DNA of 64,000 nucleotides from Cardiocondyla obscurior. Its lineage: Eukaryota > Arthropoda > Insecta > Hymenoptera > Formicidae. Positions 48,892-61,658 of this stretch are shown here, in pieces (positions within the stretch are counted from its first letter, which is position 1; every line of letters starts with the position of its first letter). The position numbers and the translations under genes were made by a program. The DNA lies in NCBI RefSeq assembly GCF_019399895.1, contig NC_091888.1:32501-96500 (forward strand), read 5' to 3'. The notes under the pieces are model-generated. The model worked only from the letters and a program-made list of their open reading frames with translations. It searched no databases and had not been told where the DNA came from.

Positions 48892-51503
48892 TCACTGAGT
48901 GTACACTTCGTTGGTGGGTTGGCCTTCATGATGAATGTAGACGGTTTGAACGTAGACATTAGGTACGGAAAGAGCACCAGTGGTCAAAGGTCGCTCCAAC
49001 GGGTAGCCGAAAGGTTTACCGTCAAGAGAGATAGCTCCACCGATGATTTCAGAAATGTGCTTATTCTGGTAATATTGGCTGACATATCCGTCTTGCGTCT
49101 TTTGTCCTTGGCCGAAAATACCTTGGAAACCACCAGCGTGATATTGTCCGCTGCCAGTGTATCCTGCACTGAGTCCTTGCTGTTGTTGGCTTTGTCCTTG
49201 ATAAGTAGCTTGATATTTGCCCTGGATTCCAGATTGACTGTTGCTTTGAACGCCTTGACTTCCCCATATTCCAGAGTATTGATTTTGGGCGCCCGATTGT
49301 ACTCCTTGTAATCCATGAATACCTTGTTGCGAGCCATATACACCAGTCTGTACTGGACTTTGTTGGCTCTGTTGGTACTGTCCCTGCTGTCCTTGCCAGA
49401 TACCTTGAAGTTGATTCCATTGTCCCTGTTGTCCCTGCTGGCCTTGTTGTCCCTGTTGGCCTTGTTGTCCCTGCTGGCCCTGTCCCTGCTGGCCTTGTCC
49501 TTGCTGGCCTTGTCCCTGCTGGCCTTGTCCCTGCTGGACTTGTTGTACCTGCTGGCCTTGTGGTCCATAGTGTCCTTGTCCTTGCTGTCCGTATTGTCCC
49601 TGTTGATTTTGCTGTCCATATTGTCCCTGCTGTCCGTATTGACTCTGTTGTCCTTGTTGTCCCTGTTGACTATGTTGTCCATGCTGTCCTTGATAGTACT
49701 GGCCTTGCCAAACTCCTTGTCCCTGTCCATACACATTCTGTCCCTGTCCATGTACATTCTGTCCCTGTCCTTGGCCTACTTGGTATTGAGAATGTGTGTA
49801 TGGATACTGTCCATGTTGTTGAGTGTAGAAATCAGCATAATGATTCCTTATAGCTATAAAAAAATAATTTTTTTTATGGCACTCAATGGTGAGCAGCTTT
49901 AGTTTTTTAATATTAATAATATACCTTGATTTTGTTGCTGGTTGATTGCCAAAGTTTGTGGTACAACCTCTACAGTTTGTTGCACACCAATTGTTTTACC
50001 ACTTTGATGCTGCTGAATCTGTTGATAATTCTCAGTGCCAACTACTTGATATGTATTTTGTTGGTAGGTTTGATATTGTTCAGGAACGACCGGTCCATAG
50101 GGTACGTTTTGTTGTCCCGGTTGAGAGATCACGACCAACAGTTGCACTGGGAAGCCTTGTCCTTGCTGTCCCTTGGGAAGAGATAACCTAGCTGGGAAAC
50201 CGAAGATCTGATGCGGCTAAAAAATTAGTAATGCGTTATATTAAGATAATCGTTGTCACAAAAATTCTATACAAAACAAAACAAAAAAATTAATTACCTC
50301 GGTGATATAATACGGTTCTTGAGCGTGAACGGCATTGTTGACGCTCTGTATAATTTCTTGAATAGACGGATAGTCAAAGCTTTGGCCTGGTGCTTGTTGG
50401 GATTGTCTAACAATGACGTTTTGTCCTTGTTGAACTGCAGAATAAAAAATTAAATAATTTTGTAATAAAAATATTCACATAAGTATATAAATTATATATG
50501 TACGCTGAAAGACAGATTTGACATGTACTGCGACGAGCGGCGACGGCGGCTGGCGCTCGTGACGTGTCTCCCTCTCTCGGCCGTGGAGAACGGAGTAAGT
50601 AGTGGGAGGCATGTTCCCTCTCAGTTCTCGATGATCGGTGCTCCGCGGTACATCTATTCGCGCGCTTCGTGTGAGATTCGATGCACACCACGCGAATCGT
50701 AATTCTTCTACGGTACGGAACGATTTGATTTGCATTTTGACACCCGGTCGCGGAGAAAAAAAGGCAGTCGCCTGCTGCACTCGTCGTTCGTGCACGTCAT
50801 TCAGCTCCGCGTCCGCGCGAAATGCCACGTATTAAATCACGACGTACAGGTTAAATCTGCGTTACGGTTCTCGATCGTGTAGCGTTCCGGCTGTCTCCGA
50901 TTACGATTGTTCGCGAGGTCGAAGCCATCAATTCCGGGATTCTTTCGGGTTGACAACTTATGAGTTATGTTAAAAAGTAACGTTCCCGACCCGAAGCATC
51001 GCGACGCCAATTTGGCGAAATACATACGCTACCGGTCTGTTTTAGTTTGAAATCGGAGCACGAATATCTGCACTCGTCGTTATCATAGTCATTATGCTCG
51101 CGTGCTGGAAACAAGTGGCGAGTTTAGAACGCGTATACATCGGCGCGCCTATATATTTCCCACGTTGGAATAATGTTCGCGAATAATCGTCATAGAAAAC
51201 GACGCACACCACACGTACGCTAGCCGACGGCGCAGCACCACAAATGCCATCCTGAACGGTGAGTACATAACATTATCGTATACGACAAATAATTTTGCAA
51301 TTTAATACGTACGGTCAGTCACGAATTGGTCAAGTTCGACGAATTGGAGCCTGTGTTGAGAGATGCTGACGGGTTTGCCTTGGTGGTCGTATTTCGGTCC
51401 TAAGTAGACGCGGACGACGGCACCGGGTACATTTTGCTCGCTCTGGACAGTGATTTGGTATTCGTACGGTTGATGATCCAATCTTGACACTTGCGCTTGA
51501 ATG

Positions 51504-51553
<50 letters not shown>

Positions 51554-53689
51554 TTGGTTTTGTTGTTGGACTTGCTGTTGTTGGTTCGATTGTTGGACTT
51601 GCTGTTGTTGGTTCGATTGTTGGACTTGCTGTTGTTGGTTTTGTTGGATTTGCTGCTGTTGAACTTGCTGTTGTTGAGCCTGCTGTTGTTGAGCGCTTTG
51701 CTGCTGAGTAGCTGCATCGAGATCGACATAATAATTGTTGAAGAACGTTACCAGTGGGCTGATTTGAACGTTCTGGATGCTAACACCGGGCAAAAGAATG
51801 TCGTTGTATTGGTACGCGGGTAAAGCCTCTTGGTATTGTTGGAATAAATCAATAATGTTCTGGTAGAGTTGGTAGAAAGCTGGATCGCAAACGGCAACTT
51901 GTCCTAATTCGAGAACGGAAGGAGTGTAATCGTAGATGTTCTGCACTTCAGGAGCATTGCCGAGGAGTTGACGCGCGACTGCTTGGAGACTGCCGTAGTA
52001 CCTGCAATAGAAAATGCATTATTGTAGTTATTGTAATATCGATAAGTAATTAATTAATTGGCGAAAAATCATTGGTTGTAAATTAACCTTGGGTTAACGC
52101 TTTTGCCAGTTCCTTGAATGAGTTCTGCAAGAATGTTTAAACCTTGTGGCTGATAAAGAGAGAGGAAAGATCCTTGCGGAGTGATAACCTGTCCAGATTC
52201 AATAGCTTGCACTAATCTTTGTTGAATTTTATTAACAGTCTGAATAAGATGGTTATTCTTGGGACCGTTGTTGAGTTGCAGATATTGAGGACGTCCCGGG
52301 AATTCGAGCCCATTGGCATAACGGCGATGCGGTTGATACGGAGCTTGTACGTTCACGTAATTCGTGTTCTGGATTGGACCCAATCCGTTTGAAAGACGGT
52401 TCAGTTGATAATGAGCCAGCAATTGTTGGTGAAGGTAATAGTAAGTAGAGCCCTGGCCATTTTGATTTTGCTGATTCTGAACACCTTGTTGTTGGTATTG
52501 AGCAGGCCCTTGTTGTTGCTGCTTTATTTAAAAAAATGTAACATAAAAGTTAAAAAAAAAAATAAATTATAAAATAATATATTTTTTTACAAGTGAAGAA
52601 AATTTTTTTTTTGTAAATCTATTAATATAAAATAAATATATATACATTTATTTAAATAAATTCTTACCTGCGATGACAGATATCCAGCAAGATTTACGTA
52701 GCCGTAATAGTTAGCGAGGCCGATGTCTTGCGTGAAGTAGGAAAGCTGTTGCTCGCTGTCGGATAATTGGGCAGAATGGTTCACAGGAATCGCAACTTGA
52801 TTATTACCAACATTTTGTGCAGCAATGTTTTGGGCTTCTTGGATGATCCTAGCGTCGAAGTAGTATTGGGGAACGATTTCATACAGAGGCGGTAAAACAA
52901 CGTTCTGTGTCTCCGGATGCTGAAGAACGGCTCCAATGAAAGCTTTGACGAATTGTTCCTCGTTAACGTGGACGCGGGCCCATGCGGCAGTTGCCAAGAA
53001 TGTTTGGTAATTCTTAGCGCCTAATAAGATTCTGTGGAGAATAGAAACTTCTTTGCGAAGTTGGCTTATGGAACTGGAGTATACGGTTCCTTTCGGTTGA
53101 ACTAGCCCGGCCTGTACAGCGCCTACGTAGTACTGAACAAGGATCGGATTGTCATATTGCTGATAATTGTTTTGAATGTCGTAGTTAGCACCAAGGGATT
53201 GCAGCTGCTGGTTCGGGATTTCTTGGGTGATCTGTTGCAGCAACTGTACAAGATCTTGTTGCTTTTGCAAAAGACCTTGATTAGCTAAAAAAAAAAAAAA
53301 AAGAAAAGAAAATTAATTGAATTTAATTGTAATAATGTATAACATTTTTGTAATTTTCAGTATTAAAAATGTTCGAGTACGTATAAAACACATTTACATT
53401 TAACGGATTTAAATTGTGTAAAAAGCATAGAAATAATAGAGGTACAAGTAATCTTCTATAATAGAAGTAAGATTTATGAATTTTTTGGCATAAGTTTTTA
53501 AATTAAAAATCAAAGCTTATGTAGACGTATAGAAAGAGAAAAAAAAAAGAAGTCGAATAGTAAATGGAATAGCAAGTAAAATTGCTTACCAGCTTGTTGT
53601 CTCTGCTGTTGATGTTGCTGTTGCTGCTGCTGTTGGGGTAGAGCTGCCCCAAAAGCTGCCAGAGCCAGTAGAACGATCGCGCATCTCAT
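48892..53689 (-). CDS. Q/G-rich hexamerin (HEX110 type), larval storage protein
   Basis: Seven coding exons on the minus strand: 53590-53689, 52668-53284, 52088-52521, 51313-52001, 50298-50434, 49925-50216, 48892-49853; 1,076 aa, all in phase. A signal peptide (MRCAIVLLALAAFGAALP) is followed by a Gln run. The hemocyanin-like N domain contains LRKEVSILHRILLGAKNY, the middle domain contains YQPHRRYANGLEFPGRPQY, and the C domain contains QVSRLDHQPYEYQITVQSE. The C domain is interrupted by a long poly-Gln insert (about 51,502-51,711) and an Gln-Gly-Gln repeat tract (49,400-49,800). It resumes at ISLDGKPFGYPLERPL with a short tail. Secreted hexamers are made by fat body and stored for metamorphosis. 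I chose MRCAIVLL over the upstream ATG (53,713) because it gives a clean signal peptide. Confidence 0.95.
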
Positions 53690-53741
53690 TGTGATGCTGT
53701 TAATGCCGTACACCGCATGCTACTTCCTAAGTAGTCCGAGT

Positions 53742-53749
53742 CTTTTATA
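53742..53749 (-). promoter_or_regulatory. TATA box of the hexamerin gene
   Basis: On the minus strand the sequence reads ggtataaaagactcgg, about 55 bp upstream of the start codon, so the 5' UTR is short. This fits a strongly regulated, highly expressed storage-protein gene. Confidence 0.75.
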
Positions 53750-56700
53750 CCAAATTCGTATCGAACAAAGACATTATCGGTGGTGAACCATTGACCCATC
53801 ACCGTGTGTGATTTCGTTGTCTACATGCGATATCCCTTGTTATTTTGGATAGAAACTAATCGAAGGTTAACGATAAAGATTCTTTTAACCGAGACAAAGT
53901 TGCATCACCAGTTACAGGTTTGGCCTTTTCATTAAAATACGAATTTAATATGTAATTTATACTATGTTTGCACCTCGCGCGACAAAGAAATCGTGCCAAG
54001 ATTTCTATCACCCATATTTCACGGCGTGACATTTCTTTTTTTAAATTGTAGTGCAGGTCAAATATATCGTTTCGTTAATTATTTTTTTAGCCGAGTTATC
54101 GCAATTAAAAAAACCAAATTTTTTTTACTGTGACATAGTTGCATAACAAATATTTATTTCGATCTCTCAAGCATCGTCGTCGAAGAATTAAAACGTAAAT
54201 TGAAATTTAATTGATAGAATTTAATTGATAGAGATTGATTGAGAAGATATTTTAGAGAAAAAGTTTGACGTATTTTCCGAATGTTTTGTTCACAGTGATT
54301 TTTCACAGCGACTTCGTGATTAGAAAGGTACTGAATTTTCGACGGATAAAAGGTAATCTTTTTTTTTTCCCTATAATTTATACGTATAAAATATACGTAT
54401 AAGCACGCTCGCGCGTATGTATACGTATTATTTATTATATTAATTTGTACTTTAATTTATTCCTATTTATTTTATAATTTTAATAACTTAAACAAAATTG
54501 AATTAATTTCGAAAAATTAATTTTTCTTTCAGTAATTTTTTTTCTTTGCAGTTTTTTATAATTAAACATAATTAAAGCGCCTTGTGCAAAGAATAAATTC
54601 TATTTTTAATTTTTTATTTTTTTAATATGTCTCAAAATAATTAAAATAGATATATCACAAACGAAAAAAAAACTAAATAATTTTTCAAATGTTTAAAGTG
54701 TTATAACATTTTACGCGCGATTGCCGATTACGTGATTAAGGTACTTGAAGCTTTATACGATAAACGGTTATCAATTTCATTTTTAATTAATCTATTATTA
54801 GCTGGAAAACAATTTTAATAACTGCATCAATATACAAGCAGATAAAAAATTAATATAAAAAATGTTTTAATGATATTTATAGTAATTTAGAGTAAATAAT
54901 TTGACAACTAAAAAGTTATTATTACATTTATTCATCCTTATCTATCTATATTACTTATCTGTACTTCAAAATTTCCATACGTCAATATGAAATTGATAAT
55001 TACTTGTTATCTCATATTTTATATATGAATATCGTCTGACTTAATTTGTATGCTGTTGATTACACTAAGACATTGTAATTTAAAAAATTCATATAAATGC
55101 AAGAAACATGCTTATTTTAAAACGTCTTTATTATTGCATAAAGATATTTAAAAAATAACGTATAAATTAAGTTTTAGACGTTTTTAAAACATTAAAAAAT
55201 ATCTCACAAGGCGCATCTTTAAACATCTTTAAAACATGCTTTATTTTTCACAATATTTTGTCGATTTCGACTCACATATAAAGTATTAAGCATGCATGTA
55301 TGTATAATATACACATATACTCAAGGTGGAAGGGTATAATAAATTTAAAAAATATATATTTCTGCTTTAAGATTATGCATTTATTTTAGAAAGTATATGC
55401 TTATAGTTTTGTCTTATTAATTAACATAATTAATGACTTTTATTTAACAATAAAATGATCTCTATATAGATGGTTATGAAAAAAAAGAACGATTAATCTT
55501 TTGCTTTTTTTTACAATCGCATTTGAATGTACATTAAACTCCTACTGGAATACCATCCCGAAAAAAAATAGTGCTAAATGCGAAAATGTCGAGTCATGGA
55601 ATGATATAAAACGATAACACAGTCAAACACAGTGTTTTAGCTGTGTATGAATGCGTTTACTTTTTTTCGTAGTTGAAAAGCTCTAAGGGTCGATTGTTCT
55701 AACTTTTCGGTAACTCTTACTTGGCAGATAATGCGGTGTCTTTATATATTAAAAAGAAATAGAAAAAAAAAAGGGACACGCGCATATACCTGATAAATAA
55801 AGCTACTGAGAATCGGAAACAATTGGCCTTAAATCGTACACGCACCGGCAAGAATGTCAGCTGTTTTATAATTGTTATTAGACACTAGTGATACTATGTC
55901 TTATGATACTTATTTTTTTCGGATCGTATATTTGCGCCGAGAAATACGACTGCCCATTACTTTTTTTTCCTTTGCTCTTCAATTTCCTTTCTGCTTCTAT
56001 CAGGTATGCATCCCGTGTATTTAAATTTAACACACATCAATGCTTGCATGTGTTAATGCTTGTATATTCTAGTTGTCGATGTTCACCATTCCTGCCGATG
56101 CATGCACATACATTGTTATATGTCGCCTGCGTACATACGATATTATTGGAAAACACCCTACATACATTACAGTCGAAACTCATTATCACTAGATAAAAGT
56201 ACTTCTATAAAGTTGAAAATTGATAGAAAATTGTATAATAAATTTGAATTCGTTAAAAAGCACAGGTAGAGATTACTTTACGTAGAAATTTAAAATCCAT
56301 TTAAAATTGTATGATTTTTTTTTTTTAGTAAAAAGGTTTCGATAAGTTTTCAAGTTTGACTGTAACATATATAAATTTTAATTTACTCTTTTTAGAATAA
56401 TTATTTTAATACAATAAAAAAGAATTATCCCATGTTAATTAATTTACAATTAAAACATTTTTTTTATGCTTGAGCTGGTAGAGCTTAAAATTATGCTACA
56501 TTATCGAATTACTGTTCCTTTTCATAATTCATTCAACTCGTTCCATTTTGCTTACATAACCTCATTTCACCAATCAAATATTCGCTTGAAAATGTTCTTC
56601 AGAAAAGTTTTGAACAGTAATACTTACTTTTAATGTCGTTTGTATTTTAATATAACAAGATTGAAGCAAAATATTGATGATTCAAACATCAATATTAACA

Positions 56701-56883
56701 AAATAAAAAAAATTTAAGTAGCATGTATGTTGGTAAGAACATCATACTATATATTTTATAAAAATGTTTCTTAATCTTAATAAAGTTGTTGAAAGTTGTA
56801 CAACAATCCACTGGACAATACCATCGCAGTGTATCCCATGATTCCTTTACACATATAGATGATAGGGACTGACAATAAACGAA
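53750..56883. other. Intergenic, AT-rich
   Basis: 3.1 kb between the hexamerin 5' end and the ARPC4 3' end. It should hold the distal hexamerin regulatory sequence. No coding exon, RNA gene or mobile element recognised; only short A/T tracts. Confidence 0.6.
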
Positions 56884-57898
56884 TTAAAACTGAAAAAATA
56901 CAATATTAAATCAATTAAAGCAGAAAGTTGGAATAAATATTAAATAGAATGCATTAGATACTACTAACCCTTTTAAGAAATTCTTCTGCACATATGCGTG
57001 CTCTAGCATTAACTGATAATTTCATTTCACTGATTTCTCTATCAATTTCTTCCATAAAATGAATAACAAAATCTACTATCTTGTGTTTGTACATTTGCTC
57101 TACATGAATATTGGTAATTAAAAAGCTAATATCATAACCCTAAAAAATAAATAATAATTAATACAAATTGTAAAAGTTTAAAACAAGGGCAATAGATTTA
57201 CATAAATTTTATAACTATTTACCTCTATTGGTTTTCTTCTAAGGATCATAAAATGTTCAGCTCTCATGGTCATGAATCTTGTAAAATTATGACAAAGAAT
57301 TTTCTCTAAATCATCAGCTTGTTTCACAGAGATACTTATTCTCATACTATTTATACTGGATTCAATTAAGACTTTTTCCTTGTCGTTTCTACTTATCAAA
57401 ATGGGTGTTAAAAGCAATTCTTTGCTTGCCCTTACTTCTACCTCAGGTTTGTTATGTTTTTCCACAATTTGAGAGGAAAAGTTCTCCAGGCACATAGCGG
57501 CAGTAAGTGTACGCCTGACTGCTGTCAAATATGGCTTTAATGTTCCAGACTGTAAAATAAATAACTATTATGAAACACAGGAAATACTAATTTCAAGTTG
57601 ATCTGTAAATCAGGATATGTGCTCAATATAAAAAATAAAAAACAAATTTAATATTTTAACTTGAGAATTCAAAGAAAATTGTTATCAAGATTTATATATC
57701 ATGCAAGCTACATATTCTGCTTTACGATAATAATTATGATTTGTTTTATTTTGGGCAACGCTTAAAATACTTTTTGACACAAAAAGTATCACATGAAACA
57801 TGGAGCTAAAGACTTGTTACCTGTACAATGAGTCTACAAGACGATACATTTCATATCGTTTTTATCAAGTTAAATACTATAGCCGTATGACTCACCAT
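56884..57898 (-). CDS. Arpc4: ARPC4, Arp2/3 complex 20 kDa subunit
   Basis: Four coding exons on the minus strand: 57896-57898 (ATG alone), 57223-57549, 56969-57139, 56884-56889 (Phe and stop); 168 aa, the exact family length. The Arp2/3 complex nucleates branched actin; ARPC4 pairs with ARPC2 to form its core. Recognisable stretches: CLENFSSQIVEKHNKPEVEV, SKELLLTPILISRNDKEKV, KQADDLEKILCHNFTRFM, RAEHFMILRRKPIE and IHFMEEIDREISEMKLS. The first and last exons contribute three and six coding bases and are missed by simple ORF scans. Confidence 0.96.
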
Positions 57899-58559
57899 TT
57901 TTGCGAAAGATAGGACTCACAAGTTTCGATATAACATTCGCATTGGCGATAAGCTGTTCAACCCTCCGAAACCTATCATTCATTTACTGTTCTATCCTAA
58001 ACGGTAAAGCCTACAGAAACGACGTGCCACATTGATCATATTGAACGCACTAGTTTCTCAATTCCGACTGTTGTTTTTTTACGAATCGCCGAACTGAACG
58101 ACAAAATCTAATCAATTTTAACGTGTTCCCCGGTCAATCCCTCCAGGTTCGAGCCACAACCGACGACGTCCTCGATTTGATCTAGCTTCCAACAATTCGG
58201 GGCGTCAACGACAAACGGACAAATATTCACCGAAACATAAGAGCCTCCGCTTCGCGAGCGATGCGTGTAGAAACGCCCGTGCTCCGATTGGACGTCGCTC
58301 GCCGCACGTCGCCCACCGCTGCCTGGGTGTGAACGGGCCCTTAGCATCAAACCCCTTTCTCACACGTACCCCCCCATCCAACTGTTCTAGCATTTTCACA
58401 TCCGTGGTTTGAGAGGTAACTTCGTGGTATTGTTACGTTTCTCTGCTTTTGTTCGCAACTGTGTTTGTGCTTTCCTTTGTAATTGAACGATAGAAACGGG
58501 GGGGTTAGTTTGTTTTTTACCTCGGAGCATTAAAATCGATTGGCGAGTACGATTGACTG
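57899..58559. promoter_or_regulatory. Divergent promoter region of ARPC4 and the DNAJB6-like gene
   Basis: Spacer between ARPC4 (minus) and the probable first exon of the DNAJB6-like gene (plus). It has a GC-richer stretch at about 58,090-58,350 typical of a housekeeping promoter. No TATA box recognised. Confidence 0.45.
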
Positions 58560-61500
58560 TTGGCGATTAACGTGCAACGGGCAGGAGTCATTTGTGGTAA
58601 GTCTCGCAAGCAATTTGTAACGGAACACCATGCAATCGTGAAATTGATTGTCGCTTTCGTAGGACTCTTTTGCATTTCCACGCGCATTGCAGAACTTGTG
58701 CGAGAAAACGAGCTGTCAAAGAAAAACGTGTGTTTTTTTTCTTTTTTTTTTCCTTCCCCAAGTCTTCGAGCGCTCGTGTCTTAGGGAGCAGCTGATGCTA
58801 AACTCACAACTACACATCACAATAAGTGATAAGGATCGATAGATTAAACACATTGCTCCGGTCTTTTTTGATCCGCGTTTAGCCTTTATTTTATTAATAA
58901 TTGTTATCAATTCTGTCTCAACACGTACACGAGGGTCTCAGTTCAATAAACTGTGTAACTGAAAAGTGTTTGTGCTTGAAAGAAAGCGGTATTAGAGCCT
59001 AAAATCTCAATCTCTTGATTCTGTATCAAGAATATTTTAGTGTGAAAAACTTTAGGGTTATTTTTCTTTTTTTTTTTTTTTAATTTGACTATTCAAGCAG
59101 ATAATAATTATTGCAGCACATGTAACAAAATAAATATCATAGCTTTGCATATCGAAAGCTATATCTTTAAGTTGTGTCGTTTGTTAAAGCTCTTTTGGAT
59201 ATCTTAGTGTAAAGAAATATCGAAAGTTTAATTAGGAATGTAGGAAATGAGAGCAGACTGTTTACAGTTGATAAAATTGGCTAAACGACAAGTCATGATG
59301 AATCGGGTTAACATTAATACTGATGATATTACTAATGTTTTCAGATAGGCAAATTTTTGATATATTTATTGTTTACTAGTTTGCATAAGTATATAAAAAT
59401 GTATTCTTCAAAAGCAAGAATATTTTCATTATATAAATGAATTCTTTGTACTTGCAAAAAATTGTAGCATTATCGAGGCAATATTCAGCATAAAACGCGC
59501 CGTTTATTCTGGTAGAAAGTAATAATATAAAGTAATTGATATTAAAATTATTTTAATAATTGGAGAAGATAATTCATAAATTAAAATTATTACAGAATAA
59601 AAATGAATATTTCTTGAAATAAGTACTGTAAACGTATTGCAACAAGGAGAAGTTCTTACGAGGTATACACATCAAATGTTTGTATACCTTCTGTAACATT
59701 TCTGTCTGAGTTAATGTAGTACAGCATAACTTTATTTCTCTGTTATTGTCGTCAAACTTATGAATTCAATTTAAGCTGAAAGATCCTTGAGAAATTTATC
59801 TATTATTTCTCACTTGTTATTTTAATTTTATTAACTTGCAACAATACTAAATTACACGCATATGTCAATTAAATTAAAACTTTTTGTCATAAATTATATC
59901 TCGGAAATAATGTGCATTATTCGTTATCTTTAATTAATTTTCTATTTTTTGCCTCGCGATATAACAGTGTTAACGTATATTTACTCCGAAAAAAAAACCC
60001 ACAAGTTTCCGGACAACTTTTCCAAAGACTTTCAATATCGAAAAGTTTAATGAAAAATTATAGCGTTATCTCGAGACGCAAGGATAATGTACAAGAAAAA
60101 AAAAAAAAAAGAAATTGTTTGCAATTATTGCTCGCGCGTGATTCTTTGCTTTCGCGATACGTCGTTTTCTGGCCAAATAGGTAAAACTGACGTCACGTTG
60201 CTCTGCAAGAACACCTAAGAACGCCCACTGAGAATCATTTCTCTCACGGCAGGTTTCTCGCAAATGCATATCCCTTTTTTTTTTTTTTTTTTTTCATTAT
60301 ATTCGCATATTCGTGGAACCCTTTTCCCCGCGCGAAGAAGGTTCTCTTAGAAGTACAATTAAATTTGCAGGTTCGCTTAGCTGAGAGACATTTAACAATG
60401 TTTTTTTTTTTCGTTTCTACTTGCTGTTTTGCAGAGGTAATTAATTTAGTAAATGGGAGAGGGAGTCTTATATAAAGTACAAGGAACTTGAAAGATTTTA
60501 TTTTAGACAAGGCTCGAACCTAGGTTTTCTAAAAGCTAGAAAACTTTTTCGTTATACGCAGCAGGTTCATTAGATCAACTATTATGCAGCCACGTTATGA
60601 AGCACCCACGTTGCGGTGACGAATGTGCTGACTGCGACTTCATCTGAAAGTCTGAAACAAGTAGACAAACTGACAAAGACGGAGAGATACGTGTGCGCGT
60701 AGGTAGCACGTATAGGTAGGCCAAAATCGAATCCCAAAGTGGAGTGAATCACTCGTGCGAACGACTTTGCACTTATTCTTAGGTAAAAAAGACACGTATA
60801 CTTTTTTTTTCGGCCGCGCGGTTTTTGCTAAGAAAGATGTGTCCAGTGGCCGTCAAGTGAGATCGTTTTCTCTTTAACAAATTAAAAAAAAAAAAAGAGT
60901 GCGTGTGAGCGATTCTATTTGGCCGAGTGCCAGTTATTACAGGCGTAATAGTATAGTCGAGTGCTATAGATGAAAGATCATGGAGACGCACGTGCATCTC
61001 CGGTCGTTTTTCTCGCATCGCTTCCAATTTTAATTCGATTGCATTTAATATGAAACGAGCCAAACAGCAACTATTTCAACTACTGCTAAGAATTTATCAC
61101 GTTGAGAAGGCCAGCCTTCATATATTTTAAACCCTCTTAAATAGAGTATTGAGGTGTGAACTACTCAGAGCGTTGTATTAACATCTTGAAGCATTACAGC
61201 TCAATTTATTTTAGACTTGAGGCTTTAGTAGCTCATTTTATTAATTTACACTTAAAAAGTATGAATTGTTGTACAGGTTTCTTTAAAATATATATATATT
61301 ACAAAAATTGCAAAAAAAAAAAAAATGATGAAAATTAATTGTATTATCTACTTCGATATTCGTACATCATTTACTCGAGCTTCAATATTATAATAATACT
61401 ATCTAATAACGTGCATTATTGATTTTAATGTGTTAGTATATATATAAACGCGATATGGAAATATGATACAGCGAGCTGCTCACGTTTGATCCAATTATAA

Positions 61501-61658
61501 TACGCAATTAATTAGAGTCGTAACAGAGGATTGGATCTTGATTGGATATTGTGACATTTGCGAACAGGTGAATCTCTGATACTTGCATTTATTGATTATC
61601 TTGTTTTGCTCGACAGGTGGTTTCCTAGGCCCTGATTCGTCCTCGAACGTGCCAAACG
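58560..61658 (+). other. Probable 5' non-coding exon and long first intron of the DNAJB6-like gene
   Basis: A strong donor (tttgtg|gtaagtctcg) at 58,597 and an acceptor (gctcgacag, about 61,616) shortly before the coding start suggest a non-coding exon ending at 58,596 and a 3 kb intron. No other features seen in the intron apart from A/T runs. The link between the two sites is inferred. Confidence 0.4.

Noticed and set aside
49315..49902. 195-codon Leu-rich plus-strand frame
   Set aside because: Antisense of the hexamerin Gln/Gly repeat (CAG/CTG read as Leu).
50475..50828. 117-codon minus-strand frame inside a hexamerin intron
   Set aside because: It lies in the intron between in-phase hexamerin exons; GC-rich but with no domain and no splice support.
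51484..51823. Ala- and Leu-rich plus-strand frames
   Set aside because: Antisense of the hexamerin poly-Gln tract.
60495..60600. Possible tRNA gene or SINE on the minus strand (GGTTCGAGCC box B-like)
   Set aside because: No matching acceptor or T stem and no convincing A box at the right spacing; likely chance.
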